Shown here piece after piece: positions 1-9,836 of a stretch of DNA of 64,000 nucleotides. Positions within the stretch are counted from its first letter, which is position 1. Each line of letters begins with the position of its first letter. The stretch comes from Macrophomina tecta (taxonomy: Eukaryota > Ascomycota > Dothideomycetes > Botryosphaeriales > Botryosphaeriaceae): NCBI GenBank assembly GCA_024180945.1, contig JAKSGN010000043.1:1364001-1428000 (forward strand). Direction: 5' to 3'. Below the pieces are notes generated by a model that worked only from the letters and a program-made list of their open reading frames with translations, had not been told where the DNA came from and ran no database searches. The position numbers were made by a program, and so were the translations under genes.

Positions 1-1739
1 GCATGGCCATTCGCGTGAAAAGGCGTGGCTGGGGTCGCGCGCCGGCCAATGGGCGGCGGGCAGGTCCTTGCTTGTGTGCCAACAACGCAGCGCTAGCTCC
101 CCGTTCTGGCGGTCTGCGGCCGATCCGCCCGTCCTGACCTCGCTGCCCTCGCCCCTCTTGAGAGGCCTGCGCGCGGGGAAAGCTGCTGCGCGCCCGCCGT
201 GCCGCCCCTCGCTCAGGCAGCCCTTCACGATGCGGCCAGGAGGGACGCGCGACCCTTCAAGCGAGCGCGCGCGCGCGCGTCAACCCACGCGTGTGCGATG
301 CGTCCGCGGTCGAGCAGGCAGTAGCGCCCGGCCGGCTGCTGCCTCAAGGCTCGCGCCGCCCATGCGATCGAGTCGAGTGTGGGAGCTTATCGCAAGGCTG
401 ACCTGCAGGTGACCTGAGGCCGCGAGTCAGTGCCCAGGTCGCGGGCCCTCCCAGACCGCGATACCGCCGGCCGCGCAACTCCCTCGAGAGCTGGGCGAGC
501 CGCGTTGCGCAATGAGGGCCTGGACGGGCGCCCCAGGAACCCGCCTGCGACTGAGACAAGAGCGCGCGCCGGCCAGAGAGCGGCGGGCTCAGCACGAGGG
601 TGTTCTCAGGTGTCCGCGTCGACTTGGCAGATAAGGTTCGTTATCACGGCCGGATAGCAATCGATAGGCCTAGCCCCGGGTGGGTTTGGGCTGGAGACGG
701 GCGCCGGGAGATTTCCAGCTGGGCCAGGGTGGAAGGTGGAGGACGGGCAGCTAATCACCGCCGCCCGCTGCACCACCACGAACCCCCCGCCCTCGATCAT
801 CGCCGTGTCCTGGCCGACGCGGATCTCGCTCGTTGCATGCATGCCTTGCGACGCCCGCGACTGCGGCCCTGGGAAGGAAGATGTGAGCCCTTGCCGCGCT
901 TCATTCCGGCTGCTGTTCGGGTGAAACCATGTCCTCGCCTTCTTGCGCACCTCCCATCGTTGTGTCATTTACCGGGGAGGTGAGGGGGACCGCCCTTGTC
1001 ATTGGCCTGAGTCGACAGCTGTCCCCATCACACGCCAGACGCCCTTTTCCTCTTCCGGCACGCTTCATCCGTGTGGCTACCTAATGGGAGTGTTGACGGC
1101 AACGGCGCTCAACAAGCCATAGGACCCTCGAACCACCCGTCACCGTCGCGCTCGGCGGAAGAGATCGGGACGTCCCCTATTCATCGCCAGGCCGCTGACC
1201 GACATTTTAGCTTTGAGCACGAACTATTCGCCCGTCCAACGTCCGTGCGAATAGAGGACGCTTCGTCCATCATGGTGGATGCGTTGAGCCAACCTGATAA
1301 GCACCATGTGACCACTCTCAGAGGACATGTGAAAGCCCTCAGCCTCAACTTACGTCATGTTCTGGAAATGCCTTCGAAAAAGAACGCAACATAGGTTATG
1401 TGAGAGCTTGAGGTCGGTTAGGTACGGCATTCGTCGTAAACCACGTGCCGACTACGAGATCCGTCCATATAGCAGTGAGATGAAACGAGCCAATAGGAGC
1501 TCAACGCACCATGCCAACTGAAGAGACATTCATGTAGGCCACCTGCGTGCAGTCTGACGGATGCGTCATGGAGTAGACAGCGTTGGAAAAAGAGAGGGAA
1601 AAAAAAAAAAAAAAAGTTACGAGCCTGCTCCCAAGGCAAGCAAGAATAGGAGCATGCGGAATCAGGTGCTCTAAGTTATACAGTTGCTTTCATCATACTC
1701 TATCAGGGAACCATCAATATGTAATCCAGCAATGGACCT
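1..1739. other. Gene-free left flank
   Basis: I recognise no gene here. The first 1 kb is GC-rich and its open frames run in several overlapping phases with low-complexity Arg/Pro/Ala content, which is typical of non-coding GC-rich fungal DNA. A 17-base A tract lies at 1599-1615. The right end is probably 3' flank of the DUF924 gene that stops at 1740. Confidence 0.5.
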
Positions 1740-2751
1740 TTACTTCTTCGTCCCGAACGTCTCCCCACCCGCCTCCAACCACTCCCTCTCCTCCTTCGTC
1801 ATTTTCCTGCCCAGAACCTCATTCCTATGCGGATATCTCCCAAACCTCTCCAAAATATCCCTGTGTTTCTTCCCATACTCCAAACTTCTCTTCACATACT
1901 CCGCTGCCTCCGTATCCTCGCCCCTCTCAACCTCTGCCAGCACCTCCCCGACCACCTCCTCATACCTGCGCTGGTCCTGCACAAACTCCGAGTGCATCAA
2001 CGGCATATAAAACCACAGCCGATACGCCGGACTGGCGCGCCACTTCGGATGCAAATCCGCGCGCGGCTTGCCCTCCAACACAAGCCTAGCCACGCTCCGC
2101 GCAATACGATCGTAGTGCGCATAAACAAGCGCCTGGTCCGCGCCGCGAAACACGTTGCGCGGCACCTGATCCAGCAGCAGCACGAGGCCCAGCGCGGCAT
2201 CGGCCGCGGCCTCCTCGCCGGCGCGCACGTCCGACGCGTTGCCCACCGCGTCCGCCAGCTCCCGCGCGAACGGCGCCGCGATGGAAGGCCCGTGGGCCAG
2301 TTCCGCCGCGTAGGAGGTGCTGGCGTTCAGGGCCGGCAGCGCGAAGGCGTCGGGTCCGAGGGCCGCGAGCGCGTCGCGGAAGGAGGTCGTGCAGGCGTGG
2401 TCGAAGGCGGCTTGCTCTGAGGCGGGTGCCGCCGCCGAACCACTTCCTCGCAAGGGCGGGCGGGGCGGTGGTGGCGGTGGTGGGTAGGTCGCCGAACCAA
2501 ACGGTGCGGATGCGGGCGTAGGTGGTGGGGTTGAAGAGGCGCTTGTTCAGCGTGAATGCGGCGGATGAGGAGGGCGACATTGCGGCGAAGATGGCGATGC
2601 CGATGCTTACGAGGATAGCGATGAAGGCTTGGACGCTCTTGGTGGTTTGGCGGAGCTCGCGTTTGGCTCTGCGGCTCGTCCTCCGGGTGCTTCTGGCTGC
2701 TTCTTGTTGGCGGTGATGTTTTGGGCTAGACCCTTGCTCTTTTATGTCCAT
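1740..2751 (-). CDS. DUF924 family protein, interrupted by an apparent +1 frameshift
   Basis: The C-terminal 230 or so residues are clearly DUF924 (Pfam family of unknown biochemical function): they carry LLLDQVPRNVFRG, YDRIAR, FYMPLMHSE and HRDILERFGRYPHRN. The expected start of the domain, LFNPTTYARIRTVWFGDL followed by KWFGGG, lies just upstream in another frame. The two frames meet near 2420-2440. Dropping one C from the ACCCGCC there would read WFGGGTASEQAAFD, as the family expects. No GT-AG pair in that stretch restores the frame. The start at 2751 (MDIKEQG) was chosen because it precedes a hydrophobic stretch, VQAFIAILVSIGIAIFAA, that could be a membrane anchor; the later ATG at MSPSSS is an alternative. 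The gene may be a pseudogene or carry a sequence error. Confidence 0.8.
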
Positions 2752-3248
2752 TGATGGCACGCCCGTTCCGCCTGCAAACGCCTTTGAACGAAGTTGATGG
2801 GACCTGAGGTCTGTCAAGCGCCGGAGGCTGTTTGAAAGCCGGGCCCTAACGCACGTTCGTTCGGCTTCGCGTGTCAGCCTGGGACCGAGGGCCCGAATGT
2901 GAGTAAGCACCCCTGGCGTCCACGTCGGGCCGGGAACACGACAAGCCATTGACCTCATGGATACTTAAAACGGTAATTCAAGCTGAGCCAATTGCAGTAT
3001 GCTGCCAGCTCAGAAATCCTTTGCGTAAAACAAAAGCAATGGTAGGCGTAAAATGCATGGAAGGTAGGGTGGGGTGGGGGTGCTCGTCTGCATGCAAGTG
3101 TTCTGAAGATTAGTTACATTTTGAGCCCAGTCATATGATTTGATCCCTCATTGCGAACACATGTTGCAATAGTACTGCCATTTATAGTAAGCTTGATATT
3201 GCCTGGAAGCCTCCTCGGAACAGAAATTCCTTGAGATTGTGCCCCTAT
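2752..3248. other. Intergenic, DUF924 promoter side
   Basis: This lies between the amidase stop (3249) and the DUF924 start (2751), both on the minus strand. It should hold the amidase 3' flank and the DUF924 promoter. A G-rich run (GGGTGGGGTGGGGG) sits near 3067-3080. Nothing else was recognised. Confidence 0.4.
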
Positions 3249-5194
3249 TTACATGGCCTTCCAACCCGGGTTCGCTAGCTCCCACGCATAAGCAACCTTA
3301 TAAATAGTTTCTTCGGCCCACCATTTCCCTATGATTTGCAAACCAACTGGCAATTTCGTTCCAGTACCCTTCAAGGGGCCTTCTAGAATCTCCAACATAC
3401 CAACCGGCATCGTAAGCGCCGGGTGTCCAGTCTGGTTAAACTGACATGTATTGGTCGTCAGTCCAACCTGCTTTGCAATCTGTTCGAGCGGACCCGCATC
3501 AGGTGCACAATGGCTGGTTGCAATGTAGGGCAGCGTAGGTGTGATGAGGACATCGTATTCCTCTAACACGGCATCGTACGCGTCGCGCAGCATACGAGAC
3601 AGATTCGTCGCCTTGCCGAGCAGTTGCGGAAACACCTTCGCCGCGTAAGCGCCATTGAGGTAGATGTTCTTGGAGGAAACGTAGGCATTGTCCCAGTTCT
3701 CCTGCTTCAAAGGCCACATCATGCTGTGCAGGTCGACCATCTGATGGCCGCGTCGCCCAAAAGGCCCGGTGCTCTTAGCGAGGTAACCGCCTACTTTGCT
3801 AACGCCGGTCCAGATTGCAGGTCCTTTTTGGTGCAGCGGAACTGAGACTTCCGAGACAGTGGCACCGAGTTGTGCGAAGCTTTCAGCTGCTCTCAGGAAG
3901 GTAGCCTTGACTCGTGGGTCCAAAACAGGACCAGTCAGGGACTCGGCAATTATGCCGACCTTCAAGCCGGAGAGGTTTTTGGGCTCCTCAGAGTTGGAGA
4001 GGATAGGACCATACTCCGGGACATTTGCTGGAGTCGGTGCAGCAAATCCACGGTCGTCGATGTTGTCAGTGCCAGCAACAGCCTGTAGCAACAGCGCATT
4101 CTCTAAGACCGTCCTCGTCATCGGTCCCAGATGATCGTTCGTGGGCTCGTTGCTCCCGCATGCTATGCATTGTCAGCCTGGCCATCAAGAGTTGTGAATG
4201 TGTTATACCTGTGTATGGTATCAATCCGAATGTCGGCTTCAGACCGACTATTCCACAGTTGCAAGCTGGAATCCTTACGCTTCCTCCTTGATCCGCACCG
4301 ATCGACATATCCACTTCGCCGAGGGCTACGAGAACTCCGCTACCACTGGAGCTACCCCCGCTGCTATAGCCCCTGGCATAAGGATTGTCCACCGGACCAG
4401 TGGCGGCAGAATGGGATGTTGCACTGTGACACATGTTCTCGCAAACGGCCTTGCCGACAATCTCAGCCCCAGCCCGGAGCAGGCGTGTTACGACTGTTGC
4501 GTCCGTGTCCTAAGCGCAATTAGTCTAGAGGGCTATGGTCCGTTGATCTTAAAAATTACCGGAATATAGCCCTTCACGAAGTCTGTACCCATAAGCATCG
4601 GCACATCTTTCACGGAAATGTTGTCTTTGAGCGCCACCTTCTTCCCTTCCAAGAGGCCCGGTTGCTTCCTGTGCTTGTCCCTGATGCTGCACTTCCATGC
4701 CCAAGCTCCGTGCGTATTGTCTTCCCTCTCAGGGAAGTGAATATTCTCTCGAGGATACCGTTCCAGGTCAACTTGAGGAATGTAGTCTACCGAAAAAAAA
4801 AAAAAAAAAAATTAGCTGAAGTGAGTAGCACGTGGTATCGGTGTGTAGAATATTGTAACGACACCAGCAACATGCATAGCGAGTCGAAGCATTTGTCCGG
4901 ATACAAACATGCAGTGCAATGGTCGTACGCATCCCAAAATTAATGCTCTGATTCCCTTCCGGACGGGGTAGGTTGCAATACTTTTGACACCAACCTCGTG
5001 GTAACTATCGGGCAAAGTTGCTTACCAGGCATGGCCATCAATTCTGCTGCAGAATCGTGAAAGACCCCCAAGAGTTTCCGATAAACGTCCTTTTCCTCAT
5101 CGTCGATACTCACACCGAAATCCTTGCATAATTCCTCTACCACTGCCGTCGTCACCGGGTTGCCAGAGTTCGGGTCGAGCGAAAAAACCGACAT
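3249..5194 (-). CDS. Amidase (amidase-signature family)
   Basis: Spliced protein of 536 residues in four exons (5194-5026, 4786-4560, 4509-4209, 4162-3249). Introns are 4787-5025 (239 bp), 4510-4559 (50 bp) and 4163-4208 (46 bp). The amidase-signature Ser-cisSer-Lys triad is visible: Lys in VALKDNIS, the Gly/Ser loop [12 protein letters not shown], and the nucleophile Ser in [12 protein letters not shown]. Such enzymes hydrolyse an amide to acid and ammonia; the substrate cannot be read from sequence. The start was chosen at [14 protein letters not shown] because fungal relatives begin this way; an in-frame ATG ten codons upstream is possible. The third splice gives PYTACGSNEP, perhaps one Gly short of the family norm. 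The first intron ends in a 19-base T tract just before its acceptor. The gene is divergent from the deacetylase at 5666. Confidence 0.9.
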
Positions 5195-5665
5195 CTCCCA
5201 AAAGCAATAAAGGTAGGTAAGCACAATGTTATGAATTCCTGGTCAGCCTGGTCTTCTTGACTTCGCTTTAACCAGCTCTAAAGCCTGTCGTGAACAGGAA
5301 GTAGGCCGCTCGAGGTTCGACAGCAAGATTGCTGCGATGTCGGATGTAGTAGGTGTCTTCCGCGCCGCACCGAGGTAAGCGCTAGCTCCGGCTATTGATA
5401 ATCACATACCTATCTAGGTGCAGAAGTGGGAGGGGACAGCCTGCCAAATCGATAGGCGAGTGACCGTCATTACCCGTGAGTCATGTAGACTAAGGAGGGG
5501 TTGCAGGGTAGGTATCTTACCTATCTCTGGTCTCCCTATCGCATGCGATGCGTCTAGAGACATGATTGCTTTGGTGAGCTCATATGCAAACGCGGGGTAG
5601 AAATACCGCCATGATGTGAGCTGTGACTTTTTTTTCACCAGGATGGTTGCGAGTTGTTGTTCACC
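5195..5665. promoter_or_regulatory. Shared divergent promoter with clustered GATA sites
   Basis: This is the 471 bp between the amidase and deacetylase start codons. GATA cores on either strand occur at 5397-5400, 5411-5414, 5451-5454, 5513-5516, 5522-5525 and 5537-5540. Five of the six fit HGATAR (TGATAA, AGATAG, CGATAG, AGATAG, CGATAG); the one at 5513 is AGATAC. HGATAR is the established target of fungal nitrogen regulators AreA/NIT2. All six lie within 145 bp, where chance would give about one. Control of both genes by a GATA factor is an inference. Confidence 0.55.
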
Positions 5666-6759
5666 ATGCATGTCGAAGAGTCTCTCCAGCTCCCTCGAGA
5701 CTTCGAAGGTAAAAAAGAAAAAAAGCGAACTTAATGCTTTGAGGCTAATCCCGCCTAGAATTCGGAGAAGAATCGCACGACGCCAAATGGCCCAACAGCG
5801 CTAGAATTGCCATCTCCTTCGTACTGAACTACGAAGAGGGGGGCGAGCGCTCAGTGCTCGAAGGCGATGGCATGTCTGAGCCTTACCTGTGGGAGAAAGG
5901 CAGCAGCGGCGGGCACAAAGTCGGTGCTCGTTACCTGAACGCCGAACAAGACTTTGAGTATGGCAGCCGTGTCGGATGCTGGCGAATCAACCGTCTGATG
6001 AAGGAATTTGGCTGGAATATGACCATTTATGCTATTGCAGCTGCAATGGGTAAGCAAATGTACTCGCCCTAGCTGAAAGACTCGACGAGCTGAAAAAAAA
6101 GTGCAGAGAAGAACCCCAGCTTCGCGAAAGCCTGCGTCCGAGACGGTCACGAAATCGCTGCACACGGTCTTCGGTGGCTGGACTTCTGGGACCTCGACCT
6201 GGAGGAGGACAAGAAATACATCAAGGATACGTGCTACAAGCTGAAGGAAGTCACTGGCGAGATGCCTGTTGGCGTCTATTTTGGTCGCGGAACTCCCAAT
6301 ACGCACGCGCTTCTGCCGATAGTCTTCAAGGAGATGGGCGTGCCGCTGCTGTACTCGTCCGAGGTATACAATGACGACGTCCCATACTGGATCGACTTGC
6401 CGTGGGAAAAGGACCTTCCTCCGGAAAAGCGAGAGGGCCTGCTGTTGGTCCCGTACAATTACGACTGCAACGACGGCAAATTCCACATGGCCCCGGGCTT
6501 CATGTCTTCGGCGGGGCAAACATACGAGTCGTACCTGAAGAGCACGTTCGACATGCTCTACCGGGAAGGCGGTAAGATGATGAACATCCCGATGCACAGC
6601 AGAATCGTCGGGAAGGCGGGGCGAGCCGAAGCGCTCCGCAACTTCATGAAGTACGTGAGCGAGAAGGAGGGCGTTTGGGTGGCAACAAGGAAGCAGATTG
6701 CGGAGCACTACAGGCGAACGTTTCCTTACAAAGCAGGGAGCGCGAAGGGCGGGGAGTAG
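5666..6759 (+). CDS. PuuE/allantoinase-like polysaccharide deacetylase
   Basis: Spliced protein of 328 residues in three exons (5666-5708, 5759-6049, 6107-6759) with introns of 50 and 57 bp. The joined N-terminus reads MHVEESLQLPRDFEEFGEES and runs into NSARIAISFVLNYEEGGE, the characteristic opening of the NodB-type deacetylases related to PuuE (cofactor-independent allantoinase). Also visible are GSRVGCWRINRLM, the DGHEIAAHGLRW metal/catalytic-region motif and HSRIVGKAGR. Bacterial PuuE hydrolyses allantoin; fungal relatives are often annotated chitin deacetylase or polysaccharide deacetylase, so the true substrate is open. No signal peptide is seen, which argues for an intracellular enzyme. 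It is divergent from the amidase and upstream of an MFS transporter, so a role in nitrogen scavenging is a reasonable inference. Confidence 0.9.
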
Positions 6760-7680
6760 CGGTATTGTAGACCGTATGTCTTGCTCGGAGCAACGAGCCG
6801 AATCCTGAACCGTGAGGAGGTGCCGCAGTGACCAGTGCTTTTTCCCTTGTCTTGTGCAGGAGGCCGCTGCCGCCCCGCCATCGTGGCGCGCTCCAAGCCG
6901 CGGGGAGTGCTGCGAGAAGGACGATCAGACTGCGGCTCGGAGGGCGCACCAAAAGCCGACAGAAGGACTCGCATTCGCCGTGGTGTTGGAGGGCGGTCGG
7001 GCTGGGGAACCGAAGGACCTGGTGAGAGCACACGATCACTCTAGCCAGAAGCGGCACTAGCGCCCAAACGTGACGCCGGCGGCCAACCACCTGCCGTGCA
7101 GGAAGATTTCCCGCATCTGCTCCACTTGCCGCGCCCACTGCCATTCACCGACATGGATGCTATCGAAACGGGATACGCAGCGGCGCAACTTGAAGAAAAT
7201 TTGCCTGCCAGTGGCGAAAGGAGTGGAAAGCTTTTCCCCGAGCCTCAGTCCGCATTCCAGGAAGATGGAGAGCACTCGCCCACCCGGCCAATGTCCAGCC
7301 CCTCGGCCTGATGTGAACACGCCTCGGCGTTAAGAGATCTCTACCGGTCAATACATAACGCATCTGTGATGCAAGTCGCCGCCCTCGCTGAACGCTGACG
7401 AGGACGATCCGCACGCCCACTAACCTCCCTAGACTCATCCACCGATACCGGGCCTTGTGCCCGCCCTGGCTCCTACTGCCCGAACCCAGCTCTTCTCATT
7501 TTTAAGATGGCCTCTCTCACTCTCCCTTTTCCACATCTTTCGAATAAGCGAGCTCTCATTCACCCGTCTTCACTCGTGCCAAGACTGATGCCTCCCGGCA
7601 CGTCTTTCTCTTTGTTCGTTGTATGTCACTTGACCACCTGACGCCTGAACCCCTTTCCACCCATATCCCCATCCGTGCCA
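6760..7680. other. Intergenic, MFS promoter side
   Basis: No gene recognised. From about 7400 to 7670 the plus strand is rich in C and T (for example CTCTCACTCTCCCTTTTCC), as expected of a fungal promoter/5' leader for the transporter that starts at 7681. Confidence 0.45.
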
Positions 7681-9573
7681 ATGGGGGCTCGACAAAAGGA
7701 TGTTGAGGCCGGCCTTCGTGACCAGACCAATCTCCTGCCGAAGCGCGAATTGATTCTTCTGTTCTCCACACTTGCTGCCAGCTTGCTCGTGTGCTTCATC
7801 GACCAAAATGGCATCGGTGTGCTCCTTCCGTCCATTGCCAAGGACATTGACGCAGAGAACACCATCAGTTGGGCTGGGACGTCCAGTCTGATCGCGAACA
7901 CGGTCTTTCAGGTGCTATATGGTCGCCTCTCTGATCTTTTCGGCCGGAAGCTGGTCTATGTTTCCGCTCTGGCCCTGCTAAGCTTTAGTGACTTGCTCTG
8001 CGGCCTTGCTGTAAACTCGACCATGCTATACATCTTCCGTGGCTTGGCTGGTGTGGCTGGCGGAGGTATTACCAGGTGAGACAATCTACTTGAACGCTCT
8101 GTTTCTACTGCATGCTCACACCTAGCTTAGTCTTTCCATGATGATTGTCAGTGACGTCGTCACGCTCGAACAGCGAGGCAAGTATCAAGGCATTCTCGGA
8201 GCGATGGTCGGTACAGGAAACCTTGTCGGTCCACTTCTTGGTGCCGCTTTTGCTCAGCATTCGACCTGGCGCGGCCTGTTCTGGTTCATTTGCCCTGTGG
8301 CGGCAATCTGTTGCACCATCAACTGGTTCATGGTGCCGGTTTCCGTCCCAAGCAAGGATTTCAAGGGCAACGTAAAGAAGATCGACTTCCTTGGCGTCTT
8401 CACCGGATCCATTGCCACAATATTCATCCTCATCCCAATATCCGGAGGCGGCTCGTACTTCGAATGGGATTCGCCTATGGTTATCTCAATGCTCACCATC
8501 GGGGGCGTCTTTGCTGTGGCATTTATCATCGTCGAATGGAAGGTCTCGCCCCTTCCAATGATGCCTTGTAAGTCCTACCTATAGCCGCTCCGAGCACACA
8601 CGACATGCCCACGTCCTGAGACGTGGGAACTAATCGCACAACAGTATCTCTTTTCAAGAACATTCCCGTCGCGGTCATGATCGTCCAAAATTTCTTTTAC
8701 GGCGCTACGTATTACGCATACCTCTACTACCTCCCCATTTACTACCAGAACGTGCGCAATTGGACGCCGCTAATCAGCGCTGTCCTCACCATCCCCATCG
8801 TCTTCTTCCAATCCTTCACCTCCATCCTCTCCGGCCTGTATATATCGCACTACAAGCGCTATGGCGAGGTCATCTGGGCCGGCTTCGTCGCCTGGATGCT
8901 CGGCTCCTCGCTGACCATTCTCTTCTCGCGCACACTGCCCGTCGCCGCCATCGTCGTCATTAGCTCGCTCAACGGCATCGGCGTCGGTCTCGTCTTCCAA
9001 CCCACCCTTGTCGCCATGCAGGCGCACTGCACCAAGGCCCAGCGCGCCGTCGTCATCTCCAACCGAAACTTCCTTCGGTCGCTCGGCGGTGCTTTTGGCC
9101 TCGCCATCTCCGCTGCTGTCCTGCAGAACACGCTGAAGAAGAACTTGCCGGAGAAGTTTAAGGGCTTGGCGAAGTCGACGTACTCGACGCCTGATTATGC
9201 GCTATATAGCGAGGGGGATAGCGAGGCGATCCATGACGCATATGCGGCCGCGAGCCGGGCGGTGTTTATTACGCTGGCGCCGTTCATTGCGTTGTGTCTG
9301 TTTGGCTGCTTCTTCGTCAAGGATCGTGGGCTGACACGCCCGGATGAGGTCGAGCAGCCGACGCCGGCAGAGTCGCAGATGCAATCGCAGCAAGTTATGT
9401 CCCAGGCTGGGGAGGAGGAGAAGGACTGCGCGAGCTTCATGGCCGTGCCGGCGCCGGTAGAGGACGAGAACGAGGATAAGGAAACGATCCGCGAGCGAGA
9501 AGAGAATGAGGAGAAGAATGAGGCCGAGGAGAAGAAGGAGGGGCAGAAGAGTGATGAGGTGACGAAGACATGA
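7681..9573 (+). CDS. MFS transporter, DHA2-like multidrug/solute efflux type
   Basis: Spliced protein of 586 residues in three exons (7681-8075, 8131-8567, 8645-9573); introns are 55 and 77 bp. The first acceptor is the second of two close AGs (8130), which gives GGITSLSMMIVSDVVTLEQRG. MFS motif A appears as GRLSDLFGRK between early helices, and the antiporter-type GNLVGPLLGAAF segment follows. The number and spacing of hydrophobic segments suggest 14 helices, as in the DHA2 drug:proton antiporters, in the plasma membrane. The C-terminal 70 or so residues are a hydrophilic tail dense in Glu and Lys (EREENEEKNEAEEKKEG) and presumably cytosolic. The substrate is unknown. It sits 0.9 kb downstream of the deacetylase on the same strand. 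Confidence 0.9.
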
Positions 9574-9836
9574 TTAGAAACGACGCGCTCCGAAGGAACT
9601 CATGATGGTTGATGAATCATAATGTAATGTTGTAGATAGATTGATAGAATTTTAATGAGAGAGCGTCATTTCTAGCCTCCAAGACGGAGCTATGTTGTAT
9701 ATCTCAGTACCGTCGTCTGCGTTACCCATTCGGCTATCGGCTAGGTGCACTAGCAACCCAGATTTGATTATTTAAAACAATACAAGGCGAGAGATCATCT
9801 TGAATCTTCTGTGCCCGATTTACGCCTACCAAATGC

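Noticed and set aside
68..983. Several overlapping open frames at the left edge
   Set aside because: They overlap on both strands in GC-rich DNA and encode low-complexity Arg/Ala/Pro sequence with no domain.
2424..2450. A 27-nt GT-AG segment as an intron in the DUF924 gene
   Set aside because: Too short to be spliced and does not restore the correct frame.
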